DNA from: Bisporella sp. PMI_857
Lineage: Eukaryota > Ascomycota > Leotiomycetes > Helotiales > Helotiaceae
Assembly: GCA_021307315.1 (NCBI GenBank)
Contig: JAJSPD010000075.1
Coordinates: 1 to 64,000, forward strand
Length of the DNA: 64,000 nucleotides
Direction of reading: 5' to 3'
Shown piece by piece: positions 22,627 to 35,179 of this stretch. The notes under the pieces are model-generated. The model worked only from the letters and a program-made list of their open reading frames with translations, searched no databases and was not told the origin of the DNA. The translations under genes and the position numbers were made by a program. How positions within the stretch are numbered: the stretch's first letter is position 1; the number at the start of each line of letters is the position of its first letter.

Positions 22627-23030
22627 ATTGATTGTCGACGTGTGGACGTAAAAGTGGGATGACCTGGTTGGAATAACTTCAGTGGAGGAGTCGATGCTGT
22701 GACGAGAATCAGTGAGGGCGGTGGTGACTAATATAATAGATAGGTGCTATTTTTGATATATGGAGCCCATTTGAGCCCCTCTGGTGAATGGAAAGTTTGT
22801 GCAGTTAAGCAACAAAGTTCTGCATCGGTGGGGACAAGAATCCACCTTTCCCTGTCCAAACGACATCCTTACGCGACGTAAGCAGCGCTATGTACGTCAG
22901 CTTCAAAGCCGTGGACACAAAGCAAAGTAACCTGGGAACAGCATATATTGAAGGAATAAGTAACTAAACAGAAAACTAGCCTGTGCAGGAGAGCACTACA
23001 ATCCCAACTTCCTTCATCGTACCATCCCTT
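22627..23030. other. Spacer between the BIR gene and the ankyrin gene
   Basis: It holds the presumed promoter side of the BIR gene and the 3' side of the ankyrin gene. I see no other features. Confidence 0.35.
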
Positions 23031-26000
23031 CTATCTCACGTTATTCTGACTATACTCTTCGTTTTGTGCGCTTTTTACATCAAGTCCTTGTACGCTTTCC
23101 AACTTAGTTCGAACTTGTGGTGCTTCTAACAGAAAAAAATCCATGTAGCTCCAGATTCCCTTCTCCCAAAGCCTATGCAACCCACCCCGGTCTCCCTTGC
23201 ACCTCTCATAGACCATATCCATCGCTGTAGTTCCATCCTCGTTTTTGGCAGCGACATCAGCCCCTTCCTCTTTCAGCAGTCGCACTACTGACACACGTCC
23301 ATTCCCGACCGCTTCATGCAGTGCTGTTGTTCCATTATTCTTTTTAGCAGCGATATCAGCTTTCTCTTCTAACAACAGCCGCACTACTGACAAATATCCA
23401 TTCCCAGCCGCCACATGCAGTGGTGTTGTTCTATCGTTCTTTGTCGCAGCGATTTCGGCCTCCTTTTCCAGCAACAGCCGTACCACTGGCACATGTCCAA
23501 TCTCAGCTGCCCCATGTATGGATCCTCCTCGTCCTGGTCCATCCAGTCTCGCATTGGCATTCGGTATGAGGCCTCATGTAGCCCTGTCGTCCCATCCTTC
23601 TTCCTAGTAGTAACATTGGCCCCCTTCTCCAGTAATAGCCATACCACCGCCTCATGTCCCCTCCCGGCTGCTTCATGCAGCGCTGTCGTCCCGCCTTTCT
23701 TCTCGGCAACAACACTAGCCCCCTTCTCCAACAATAGTCGCACCACCGACTCATGCCCCCTCCTGGCTGCTTCATGCAACGCTGTCGTCCCGTCCTTCTC
23801 CTCGGCAACAACATTGGCCTCATTTTCTAGTAATAGCCGCACTACTGCCTCGCGCCTGGTCCTCGCTGCTAAGTGCAACGCTGTCACTCTATTTTCGGCC
23901 TCCGTTGTATTGACCTTGGCGCCTCCCTCGAGTAATAACCGTACCATCTCCTCATGGCCCCTCAAGGCCGCTTCATGTATGGCTTTTATTCCATACTTCT
24001 CAGCATTGACGTCAACACCATTTCCCAGCAACAGCCGCCCTATTGCCTCGCGCCCGTTCTCTGCCGCCGACAACAACAGCGGCGTCATCTTATCTCGCAA
24101 CTTTTGGTCCCCATCATTTGCGAAGAACAGCTTTGCCATAGCCTCTTCTCCGTTCTCGGCCGCAAAGTGTAACGCCGTATTTCCATCGCCAGCCGTCGCG
24201 TTAACTTCCGCCTCATGATCCAGGAGAAGTTGTACCATAGCTTCGTGTCCATTCTTCGCTACCAAGTACAGTGCAGTCTTTCCATCATTAGTCTTCGCGT
24301 TAACTTGCATCTTAGACACGGGCTTGAAGTGAGCTTGTCGAAGTTGTGCCCCTGCGTTGTAGTATGCGCCATACTTGGGTTCCTTCTCCTTTCCCTTAGA
24401 TGACGTAGGGTGGCTAAGATCTTCCTTGCCAGTGTCTCGAATGTGAGATCTGCAATGGTCCGGGGAAGGGAGTTGAAAGGTCGGGAGGTATGTGGCAGCG
24501 GGCCTGCGGTATGTAAAGCCGGAGGTGTGTTGTGGAACTGAGGGGGATGGTACTCTGCGACAGTCTTTATATCTTCCATTCTCGCGAACAGAATCAATCA
24601 AAGACTTGTGAGGTTCATATGGGGGATGAGAGAAGTTCATGCGAACAACATTTTGACCGACTTTACGGAGCTTGTTGATAGTCTCCTGGGTGTTCTCTTT
24701 GGGACCAGTCGTGCTGATAATAGAGATTCGCTTTCGTTTGCCTTCATCGATATCGTTCACATACGCTGGTTTCCTCTTGGTTTCGGATCCATAGGAGCTC
24801 TGTCCTTGCTCCCTGCTGATCTTGGGAGCTGTCTTGAGACCAGTTACACCAGCGGATTCTCGCCGTTGGATATTCGCCGCAGTGGCGCTACGGGCAGAGC
24901 AACTTTCAGACTGCTCCTCGATTCTGCGTACACGATTAATGTTGAGCTTCCAAGTATCTAAGGTCTGCTCTAGAGTCAAGTCTGGATAGTATATCTTGTA
25001 ATGAATACGTGACTTGAAGGCCTCATCAAGCACGCTAGCTCGGTTAGTTGTCAGGAAGAGGATGCTATTATAGTAATCAAGGACACGAAGGAATACTGTT
25101 TTCACGAGTTAGCAATGTTTAAACAAGAGTATTCTTGTCAGACAACTCACCAGAGACCAGAGTATTTTTGTTTGTTGCCATGTCAGCCTGGGACCGTTGC
25201 GCAAAAAAGGTGTCGGCCTCGTCTAGCAGCAAGATATAGTCCCAGATACTTGCCAGATGAAATTTCTCACGTAGCAATATCTCAAGCCTTTCAGGTATCA
25301 TGCCCAAGTCACCGATTGTAGTCTTGAACAGTGGTTTGCTATTGGCCTGCGCATTGGCCTCCGCGGTGGCTGTCTTGCCAATACCAGGGACGCCATGTAG
25401 CAAGATGAAGAGACCTGTGCCTTTCCCCTGTATCAGATCCAACGAGCCCCAGCGAAGAGCTTCGGAATGCTTCGCGCGTATGTCAAGCAAGCTCTTGTAC
25501 TTGATCGCGTGCTAATGGGATATCCTGCTTGCTAGCCATTGGTATTTCGGCACTCCTTGTGAGATTGCCTCGTCGTTCAAAGCACCTTTCTCCAGATTTG
25601 GATCCTTACTAGACGGGGAGAGCTCTTCGTCCACTTGCAGTAGGTACGCCTTCACGCTCAAGAAAACCCTTGCCTCTTCACAAAGCCCTCTAGCCGTTTT
25701 AGCAGCCGTTTGATAATCCTCTATCTTGTCCCCATTGGACTTTGCGGCTCGCGTGGCTCTGATCAGATCTTTTGCTTCCGAGATCCGGTATGTTTCCGTG
25801 CGATGCAGAATCTGCTTGTCGCTATTGACCTGATGAGGCGAGCCGAAGAGGTCTAGGACGTCGTTGGGTTCCATATTGATGTTTTGGAAGATGTGACATT
25901 TGGCAGTGTGCTTGACAGAACGCTCTGCAAGCACGCTGGCGGTAGCGAAAAGGTTGACTCCTAGTGCTGTAGGAATAACGGCGCCGTCTGTCACGATGAG

Positions 26001-28781
26001 ACCAGGGTGCGTCTCGTTTCCATTGCCGGTGAAGACTTCACTGATGTGGTTCGTAACGCCATACTCTCTAGTGCCATCATTGCTGATACAAGCGCCTTGG
26101 CGAGTAGTTTGCCGGAGTTTGTCTGAAGTCAACGCAGACTGGAGACCACCAGAAGAAAGACTCGCAGCCATCAAGAATATCTCAAACGTAGCTCGATTGC
26201 TCGCCAAACGAGTTGTCAAAACATCAATGTCGTATTTAACCCACTTGAGCCTATCAAAGAGAAGCATGCGCTTGCGATCTGACTTGAAGCTCTTGCGCTT
26301 CTCAACCTGGGCTTGGACGTCTTGGAGAACAGCGCGACATGTACTCGAGAGGTTTGCGAGGGTTCCTTGGTTCCATTCTGGAAGAGAATGCTCGGATTGA
26401 AGCGCTCGAAGTGCTTGTAGTATCTCTAGTAAGGAGAGAATCTCAGAAGAGAGATTCTTGAGATCTTCGGAAGCTGTTTTGCAAGATTTATAAACGTCGA
26501 GTGCGAGTTGTCCCAGTGCAAAAAAGTCGCCTGTCCCAAATCCAAAACCTGAGAATCCAATGGGTGGTACTTGGAGATGCCCAGTAGATGGTATGGCCTC
26601 CTTGAAGCAGCCCTTATGTTCCTGTAAGGTTAGACTGTGCATCACGCATTCTGGGTCCGGGACGTTTGACACAAGGTCATCCTCGGTGGCTACAGCACTG
26701 AACATGGGGCTCGAGTTCGACATGTCAGATGATATTTGGCTCAGTCGCAGCTCTACAGGCTCTTCTTCATTGTTGAGATATCTCTCAAGTGCCACGCTTG
26801 TTGTCGCATGACCTGATGCGCGTGATCCGATGGGTTCTGCTGAGTTGTCCAGGGTAGCTTGGGGAACCAGATAGCAACGTCTGCGACCACCTTGGTAAGA
26901 TGAGCCACTTTTCTGATTTCCATTCGATCTTTTGCTTTGGTCTGAGCTACTGAAACTTGAGGCCTCTTTCGTTTGGCTGCCGCTACTTTGGTGGCTTGGA
27001 TAACTGTCATTATCATCCATGTCATCGTCACTATCACTGTCGCCACCCTTCGAATGAGGTTGGAATCCTGGGTGGGAGTCTTTCGATGGTTGGAATGGAA
27101 GCTTCCATGAGGACATGTTCAGACCAGCTTGAAAATGTTTGGCGATATCGTCGAGCATTTCGTCAAAAGAAGAGAATATTTTCCCACAGAAACCACACTC
27201 GTCCGGCCATTCGCTGTTCATAGTATACCTGCCAGCAGCTGCGGCCAGGCTCAAATTGATCACACCAGGATGGCTACGCAGATGTTCGATGAGCTTATCC
27301 TGTCTTCCATAGCTCTTGTTGGCTCGTTGAGCAGATTGACATTGCGTGTAGTGTGCTCTTAGGCTTGCTCCCAGAGTAGGGAATGACTCCTCGCAGAATT
27401 GGCAAACCGAGTGTCCGTTGATATCGATTGCTGGAGGCGAGTTGGGACACTCGACGCACATGAAACGTTCGCGCTGAGAGTGTTTCTGCGTCTTCATGTG
27501 CCGTTTCCATTCTGCTAGAACGTGATGGGCGTATCTGCAAGGCTTCTTGGTTTTCTTGTCTTGTCGTGTACAGAAGTAAAGAGTCTTGACTCTGCACTGC
27601 GCGCAGGGAGGATGGATCGGTTCTTGTTGATCATCTTCCGCAAACGCAGGAGTTTCATTCTCGACGACCAATTGTCGAGGTGTCGAGGAGACTGAGGTAT
27701 TATCGGTGTTAGACTCTGAGTCCGTTAGTTCGGGGTTGGATATGTAATCGTCTGATGAAGATGCGACACTGGGCGGAGTATCGACCTCAACGTTCGACGA
27801 TGCGTATCCGTATAATTCCTCGTCAATGGCGACCTGGTTTAGCTGCTTGACCAGTTCTGCAACTTGATCGATCAAAGCTGCGGCTTTGCGTCTGAAAGGG
27901 GGCGAGAATGGCTTGATCGACTCTTGCGCCATAGCAATTGCTTCCTGGAATTTGGGGGTGCAGGCCTTCAATCCATCCACATTTGTGGAGCATTCGGATG
28001 ATGATGTCGTCGATTGGGAACTTGCCCCATCTGACTTTGTGCGCTTGCCTTGAGCAGTACCGTGAGCAGGTGGCACTCGTTTCTGAGCCATTGGACGTCT
28101 CCGAGATTTCAACTTTCGATCAATTGTTGCTCTTGACAGTCTCGTTTCAGAAGATCTAACCGAGATTCTGGTGGAGCTTGTAGCGGGTTGCTGGTGAATT
28201 TTGGGGCCGGTCGGCGGAGGCACTGAGTAACCCATTTGATGTCGCGGTGGTAACTTTGCTGACGGTTGGGATATTGTCAAGCCTTGAGAGTCCAGGTTGA
28301 ATTCTTGAGGCCCCTGGTTTGGATCATGTTCGTAAGATTGAAACACGAATGAAGGCAACGGATATTGGAAAGAATGGCCAGCATTCTGTTGTTGGAAATG
28401 GGTAGTCTCCTGGTAACCTGCTGGACCAGACCACCCGCAGTGGGTATCAACTAAACACTGTCAGTATTATGCCATTCTATTGGCACGTGATTACGTACCT
28501 TGTGCTCCCATTACGTCGTTGAACTCGAACTCTATTGGATCAAGAGACATGTCAATCGCAGAAGGGCCAAGGTCCATATTAGGCCCGGCGAGCGCTGACG
28601 GCATCCAGCTAGCTTGTACGTCCGCTGTATTCGGCTAAGATGAAAAGCTAGAATGTATAGTATTTAGGTATTCCGACTGATTTGTCTGAAAAGACGCAGA
28701 TTGATCAAAAGCAAGTGTAACCGTTTGATTTCGTTCAAGATCTCTCGGATCGATGGTCAGGCTGGACCAATTGGCAGCCAT
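23031..28781 (-). pseudogene. Giant C2H2 / STAND-N / AAA / pyruvate-kinase-fragment / ankyrin gene, broken
   Basis: One frame joins domains not usually seen together. Inferred exons are 28781-28499, 28450-25151 and 25095-23031 (introns of 48 and 55 bp). In order: a low-complexity N-terminus; Cys/His-rich C2H2-like fingers (about 27600-27130); a fungal STAND N-terminal helical domain starting FGTGDFFALGQLALDVYKSC (about 26540-26150); and a compact AAA module. The AAA module has Walker A GVPGIGKT (near 25390), Walker B ILLLDEAD (near 25220), sensor ILFLTTNR and an SRIH arginine. A segment matching the N-terminus of pyruvate kinase (about 24736-24572, including RMNFSH) follows, then about ten ankyrin repeats. 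Defects are TAG at 28635-28637, TAG at 25512-25514 and a frameshift near 23560-23575. It may alternatively be two genes split at 25512. Its role is unknown; a receptor-like function is inferred. Confidence 0.75.
24572..24736 (-). other. Pyruvate kinase N-terminal segment inside the AAA-ankyrin frame
   Basis: About 55 residues match the first beta-alpha unit of pyruvate kinase: [20 protein letters not shown] followed by [15 protein letters not shown] and [11 protein letters not shown]. The R-x-N-x-S of the potassium- and phosphate-binding region is kept, but the Gly-Ser that normally follows the His is replaced and the rest of the barrel is absent. It cannot be catalytic alone. It lies between the AAA module and the ankyrin array with no stop on either side. 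Confidence 0.8.
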
Positions 28782-30121
28782 ATTTGCTCAACAGCGTGCG
28801 TTGTGATGGAGCAATCGGTGAATGACTCTTCGGCGAGCGCAAGAAGTTGTTGCGAAACGTGATGCGCCGACTGAGATGTTAAGAGTCAAAGAGCCCGAGA
28901 AAAATCATCAAGCGTGGTCGAAATCCCAGATACGTCCCCAAGGCAGATTTTCGGGCGGCAGAGAGGGCTTGCATAGAACAAAGGGCAATGGCTGAGGGCG
29001 CATCCAATCAGGTGTCGAAGATGGCCTGTCCTGCAGACGAGGCAACTGAAACTAGGCGGACAGCACACGTGATGCGCAACAGTGAGAAACGTATCTTACA
29101 CAGGGAATGGAAGAGTATCCTCTTTGTAATCTGAACACTTGAACTGATACAGGTCAGGGCTATGGGAAAGCAATAATTCGCGTACCTGGAGAGCGTAAAA
29201 AATTCATCTACCCCTATTTAAGCGAACGAAGCACAAGCTTAGTACGTATACAAAATAAGCTACAACACCATTAAACCCCCTTCCTCCCTTTTTCCTAGTA
29301 GCAAAAAACTCCCACGTTCTCACCCAGCAGCACAGCAGAAACCCCCACAAATCACCTACTACCCTCCACAAATCCGTATCGAAAGTTCCAGCACTGCGTC
29401 CATCCATGCTGACGTCCGGCTGCATGTGGCGTCGTGGTAGACTGAAGATTTCGGCAGCAGCGGCACAAATCGTCTACCGTAGCAAGCCCCGCCCACGGAC
29501 TTCTTGGCCAGCAACCTTAACCTGCGTGCCGAAAAATCCTGTGTGCCGAAAAAACTTCATGGTTTGGGGGTCTTAAATCTCTACCACGTAAATATATAAA
29601 GTTATAATCAGTTTGCTATTGTTCTTTAGCTATTTCTCTGCAAGGATTCGGATTGTAGTAAGAAAATACCACGGTTGTAGTGATTCTGTCGATCGTTCCG
29701 TCGACGGAGTTGAAAGCCGCTTTAGCTGTTCCCCCCTGCTCCATCATGACCATTGGCCTATCTCTAGGTTTCGGGACGGTAGCACGAAGCTTCTATCAAG
29801 AATAAATAGGGTTCTAAGGTTTGAAGATACAAAGCACAAGGAAACCTGCATGCCGAGTTTATCCGGACTAAAGGGGAGGGTACACAAAATGTATAGAAAG
29901 ACGATGCATGGCTAGCTTGAAATAACCAGACAGCCGCCAGGATCTTCTGAAGTGGCTGATGCACGACAACACCACGCCATGAGGCTGCCGCTCAGCTGAG
30001 GGCGCCAGCCTCAACCCAACGTCCTTTTCTAATCTTCACCTCACTTCACGTTTGTGCCAACTCGACGGCTCAATAACTACCGAGATCCCTCGCTCTTGCG
30101 ATCCCGGAACCTAGTCGAATA
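28782..30121. other. Divergent intergenic region between two large genes
   Basis: This separates the minus-strand C2H2-AAA gene from the plus-strand HET NLR, so it should hold both promoters. Short open stretches show no domain. No repeat family described in this window is present here, which makes it one of the longer transposon-free stretches. Confidence 0.4.
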
Positions 30122-33100
30122 ATGCGACTGCTGCACTATAACAACGATGGCGATTTCAGCCTGACGGAGTTCTTCCGTAATATTCCCCCATATGCTATAC
30201 TCTCACACACATGGGGACTGGAGGAGGTCACTTTCAGGGACATGACGGAGAGGAATGGGGCGAGCAAGACTGGTTTTGACAAGATCCAATTCTGCGGAGA
30301 ACAAGCTAGGCGTGATGGCTTCCAATACTTTTGGGTAGACACCTGTTGTATCGACAAATCGAACAGCACTGAGCTCGCAGAGGCTATAAACTCTATGTTT
30401 CGCTGGTACCGTGACGCAGCGAAATGTTACGTCTATCTGCCAGATGTTTCGTCGCCTGTCATCGGCGACAAGTCTGATCAGCTACTATGGGACATGGCAT
30501 TCCGAGCAAGCAGATGGTTTACGCGGGGCTGGACCCTTCAAGAGCTCATTGCTCCGACATCAGTGGAGTTCTTCTCTAAGAATCGGAAGCTTCTAGGCGA
30601 CAGAAAATCCCTGGAGCGACATATTTGTGAAATAACAGGAATTCCTTGCAAAGCTCTTCGAGGAAGTCCTTTATCTGAGTTCAGTACAACGGAACGAATG
30701 TCATGGGCAGAAACCCGTCAGACTACTCGCGAAGAAGACATGGCATACTCGTTGCTAGGCATGTTCGACGTTTATATGCCCCTTCTTTATGGCGAAGGGA
30801 GAGCGAATGCAGTGGGACGGCTCCAGGAGGCGATTGATAGGAAGGAAAAAGGTACGATACAATCTTCTCGTTTGATCCGGAATAAGTTAAGAAGAGGTTG
30901 TTAACTCGGATAGGGATCAAATACGAGGACTTTTCGATCCCGTTTAGCCTCTCTGCGGCCTCCGACATCGAACATTTCGTGGCAAGGGAGGATGAGCTCA
31001 GAGAGATACATAAGGCACTGAGTGGCGATGGCTCCCGGCATACCGTTATTCTTCATGGTCTAGGCGGGATTGGCAAGACGCAACTGGCTATCGCGTACGC
31101 GAAGCGGCATAAGGGCAATTACTCGGCGATATTCTGGCTCAACATCAAGGATGAAGATTCCCTGAAGCAGAGCTTTGTTACAGCGGCGAAACAAATATTG
31201 CGAGAACACCCCTCGGCCAGCCGGCTAACAAGCGTGGATATGAAAGGCGACTTGACCGAGGTAATCGATGGGGTTAAGGCGTGGCTGAGTCTTTCTAACA
31301 ATACACGTTGGCTGGTGATTTACGATAACTATGATAATCCAAAGTCAGCTAGAAATGCAGACCCGACAGTAGTTGATATTCGCCATTTTCTCCCTGAATC
31401 GCATCAGGGCTCTGTCATAATCACAACACGATCGTCGGAAGTTAAAATCGGTCGCTGTTTGCCAATCACCAAGCTCCAAAATGTACAGGATAGTCTCAAG
31501 ATCTTGTCAAACACATCTGGCCGGGAGGCGCTAGAGAATAGTAAGCACTGTCCGCATTGATTAGTCTAACTTTAACTGGTCTATAGATGCCGATGCTGTG
31601 CGGCTTGTCGAGAAGCTAGACGGACTTCCACTTGCACTTGCGACAGCTGGAGCATACCTTAATCAAGTGGCGATGAGCTTTTTAGATTACCTTCACCACT
31701 ACAAGGACTCATGGGCCAAGCTTCAGAAGACGAGTCCTGAATTAAGCTCGTACGAAGACCGAACGCTCTATTCTACGTGGCAGATTTCCATTGACCATGT
31801 CGAGCGACGCAATGTACTGTCGGCCCGGCTCCTCCGCTTCTGGGCATACTTTGGCAATCAGGATCTCTGGTTTGAGCTTCTTCGGCACGGTGATTCTAAG
31901 AATCTAGACTGGCTTCGGGAGTTGACCAAAGATGAATTAAGCTTCCACGAAGCGATGCGGGTGCTTAGTGACCACGGGCTCGTAGAAGCACATAAACCAT
32001 CGTTGGAGCTAGTTGAGTCACGGGGTTACAGTATTCATGGGTGCGTTCACTCGTGGACGGTTCACGTTCTCAACAAAGAATGGGACTACAATCTTGCTAA
32101 AGTGGCAGTGCAGTCTGTCGCATTACATACCTATGAAGGGCAGGCTGACCGGCCATGGATGACAGAGCGCCGGCTTCTACAGCATGCAGCTAGGTGTTTT
32201 TATATTATCCTGAAGGACTTGCTCGTAGACGATGACATGGATTGGGTATACTTCAACTTTGGGCTTCTCTACGCCAACCAAGGCAAACTCGCTTTGGCCG
32301 AGCAGATGTACGAGCGGGCGCTGCGAGGCTACGAGAAGGCGCTCGGTGCAGAGCACACGTCGACGCTCGACACGGTCAACAACCTCGGGAACCTTTACAA
32401 GAACCAGGGCAAGCTCGCTTTGGCCGAGCAGATGTACGAGCGGGCGCTGCGAGGTAAGGAGAAAGCGTTCGGCGCAGAGCACACGTCGACGCTCCAGACA
32501 GTCAACAATCTCGGGGCCCTTTACGCTGACCAGGGCAAGCTCGCTTTGGCCGAGCAGATGTACGAGCGGGCGCTGCGAGGTAAGGAGAAAGCGTTCGGTG
32601 CAGAGCACATGTCGACGCTCGACACGGTCAACAACCTCGGGATCCTTTACGCTGACCAGGGCAAGCTCGCTTTGGCCGAGCAGATGTACGAGCGGGCGCT
32701 GCGAGGTAAGGAGAAAGCGTTCGGTGCAGAGTACATGTCGACGCTCGACACGGTCAACAACCTCGGGAACCTTTACAAGAACCAGGGCAAGCTCGCTTTG
32801 GCCGAGCAGATGTACGAGCGGGCGCTGCGAGGTAAGGAGAAAGCGTTCGGTGCAGAGCACACGTCGACGCTCGACACGGTCAACAACCTCGGGAACCTTT
32901 ACAAGAACCAGGGCAAGCTCGCTTTGGCCGAGCAGATGTACGAGCGGGCGCTGCGAGGCTACGAGAAGGCGCTCAGCGCAGAACACACGTCGACGCTCCA
33001 GACAGTCAACAACCTCGGGATCCTTTACGCTGACCAGGGCAAGCTCGCTTTGGCCGAGCAGATGTACGAGCGGGCGCTGCGAGGCAAGGAGAAGGCGCTC

Positions 33101-33820
33101 GGTGCAGAGCACACGTCGACGCTCCAGACAGTCAACAATCTCGGGGCCCTTTACGCTGACCAGGGCAAGCTCGCTTTGGCCGAGCAGATGTACGAGCGGG
33201 CGCTGCGAGGTAAGGAGAAAGCGTTCGGTGCAGAGCACACGTCAACGCTCGACACGGTCAACAACCTCGGGATCCTTTACGCTGACCAGGGCAAGCTCGC
33301 TTTGGCCGAGCAGATGTACGAGCGGGCGCTGCGAGGTAAGGAGAAAGCGTTCGGTGCAGAGCACACGTCAACGCTCGACACGGTCAACAACCTCGGGATC
33401 CTTTACGCTGACCAGGGCAAGCTCGCTTTGGCCGAGCAGATGTACGAGCGGGCGCTGCGAGGCTACGAGACGGCGCTTGGTATAAATAACATCACAACTT
33501 ATATCCCTGCGCTTAACACGCTGTGGGGTCTTGGCTCCCTCTTCAAACTTCAAGCCGATTTCACAAAGGCTAGAATTATGTATTTAAAAGCTCTTACAGG
33601 ATATAAAAAAGTCGTTGGACCTAAACATCCTAAGTGTCAAAGTTTACAGGAAATTCTTCAGGATTTAGAGACTATAACAGAAGGAGAGGCAATGAAAGGC
33701 AGAGAAGAGCCGGCGACCGATCCTCAAGAGAATGTATCACGTTTAGATTCTAAAGGAGCCCTCTCGACATCAAAACGACATAGGTTATTTAGGAAGCTTG
33801 GATTGAGGCAGGGTACTTGA
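30122..33820 (+). CDS. Intact HET-NB-ARC-TPR NLR
   Basis: This is a fungal NLR expected to trigger regulated cell death on nonself recognition: HET is the death effector, NB-ARC the switch and TPR the sensor. Exons 30122-30851, 30914-31540 and 31587-33820 give 1,196 residues without any stop. The introns (62 and 46 bp) have GTACGA/GTAAGC donors and TTAACT-type branch sites. HET motifs are YAILSHTWG (residues 24-32), YFWVDTCCID and RGWTLQELIAP. NB-ARC has the P-loop GLGGIGKT (about 295), WLVIYDNYDN (about 375), a TTRSS segment and GLPLAL. The TPR array spans about residues 677-1083, with nine almost identical 42-residue units followed by diverged ones. It lies tail-to-tail with a broken paralogue at 36417-39390. 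The conserved repeats and open frame suggest it is active. Ligand unknown. Confidence 0.93.
32284..33480 (+). repeat. 126-bp tandem repeat encoding near-identical TPRs
   Basis: Nine units of 126 bp (42 residues, e.g. containing NQGKLALAEQMYERALRG) are nearly identical at DNA level. Differences concentrate at a few codons: LGN/LGA/LGI, YKN/YAD, GYE/GKE, KAL/KAF, H/Y, T/M and D/Q. The 126-bp period keeps other frames open on both strands, which explains long overlapping ORFs of 353 and 417 codons there. Confidence 0.95.
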
Positions 33821-33895
33821 CATTTGGCTTCGCTTTTAATACATAATATTATTTCTTCTCTTCTCTATTTCATAGAGGGTCAAGGGGAGTATATG

Positions 33896-34132
33896 TGTCG
33901 GTTCAAACGGTATTGCAATACTTTGTGATGATAGACGTTGTTGTTGTTATTCTTTATCCAAGCGCTAGCTAGTCATACGCCCGGTGAGTCATGTGATCTC
34001 ACTAGTGCCTTAGTACCAACACTGGCAGTCTTTCTTTAACGGTACAGTAAAGGAAATAAGATATAGTAAAGGAAATGAAGCAAAAGCAAAGCAAAACATC
34101 TTATCAGTACGTGATTGCGTTGATATCTCTTC
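33896..34132 (-). mobile_element. Copia-type LTR, family R4, copy 2
   Basis: It starts (plus coordinates) TGTCGGTTCAAACGG and matches 19785-20041. It lies immediately downstream, on the minus strand, of a copia RNase H relic. A purine-rich GGGGAAGAGA sits at the junction like a polypurine tract, so this is the 3' LTR. The 5' LTR is not in the window. Confidence 0.7.
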
Positions 34133-34138
34133 CCCGCT

Positions 34139-34840
34139 CTACCCTCTTTCTCGCTCTACCCATGCTGCAGCCTGTATATCAACCTTATTTGTTTCAATGA
34201 TACGCGCAAGAGCTGTGTTGCTAGCGTGTTTGGTCATTGAATCAGCGGGGTTCGAGTCTCCGGCAATCCAGATGATTTCAGCGATCTCTCGCCGTTCGTA
34301 CGATTGTCTAATTGCTATAATGTCGATTATTAAGCGCTTTTCGTAAGTTGTACCTAGCTTTACCAGGCATTCGTAGAGTGAGAATGAGTCGATACAAATG
34401 ACGATTGGTGTCTGGCGTTGAGTGATTTTATCGAGAGTATCCTTAAATGCGCAAGTAGTATTAAAACCGTGGGCCATTGCGTATAGCTTTGAAGCTATAA
34501 CGCTTTTTGTAACGCGTTTGCACTTGACGCTTGACTAATGAACGATATTGCAATTGTTGCTGTTGTCCGCAAGTACTATTACGTAGCCGATTTGAAAGAA
34601 ATGGTCTTTGTTATTGGCAAACGATGCGTCTGTAAAAGTAATAAGTCGTAGTTGGCCCGTAAGCTTCACAAATGTCAATTCTTTGTCTTTGTTCTCGATT
34701 TGCCACTTTAGGCACCTGTTCAGCTTGTCGACATTATCCTTCTAAAAGTTAGTAGTTTGTGCAGCGTGTGATAGACCGAAAGCAACTTGTGGCTAGCATA
34801 CTGACGATATATAAGCTCCTCTGGCGCGCTGTGAAACGTA
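34139..34840 (-). pseudogene. Copia (Ty1-type) retrotransposon relic: end of reverse transcriptase and RNase H
   Basis: Minus-strand translation shows the end of the copia polyprotein. QRARGAYI comes first, then TFTDASFANNKD, then VKCKRVTKSVIASKLYAMAHGF, and finally an open 112-codon part with CIDSFSLYECLVKLGTTYEK, SYERREIAEIIWIAGDSNPA and DSMTKHA. Stops interrupt it, including a TAG at 34535-34537 where the family has Trp before SSVKCKR and a TAG where Gln is expected after YISSVC. Both fit CpA-to-TpA changes. It is 5'-truncated and inactive. Confidence 0.85.
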
Positions 34841-35179
34841 TTTTTCTCCGCTGATATCGTGCGTGTTAAGCAATTCGATTTTCTTGGCTTAATCATTTTG
34901 CGAAACAGTCAGCGTGTTGTTCGTTAGCTTCTTGTTAGTACCCATTTATATGTATTTATGATCATGTGACTAGCACCTGAAACGTGGGACCTCGATCCTA
35001 CTCAACCCCTTAGAACAAGAGCACACAACAATGAAGAATCAACCAACAATCAAGACTTATCCACCAGCCTCAACGAGCATTGCGCATCAAACACATGCGT
35101 GCGTGCCCTCAGGTTAAAGTATAAGTAATTACTCCGACCCGGGTGTTCCCACATGTACCAAGGAGGTCATCAATCCTCC
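34841..35179. other. Spacer between the copia and Tc1 relics
   Basis: No coding signal or repeat that I can assign. Confidence 0.3.

Noticed and set aside
23415..24218. 267-codon plus-strand ORF
   Set aside because: Antisense to the ankyrin repeats; repetitive Ser/Asn-rich translation without a domain.
32177..33485. Long overlapping ORFs (353 codons minus, 417 codons plus) across the TPR array
   Set aside because: They are shadows kept open by the 126-bp repeat; their translations are Arg/Ser or Leu/Val-rich repeats with no domain.
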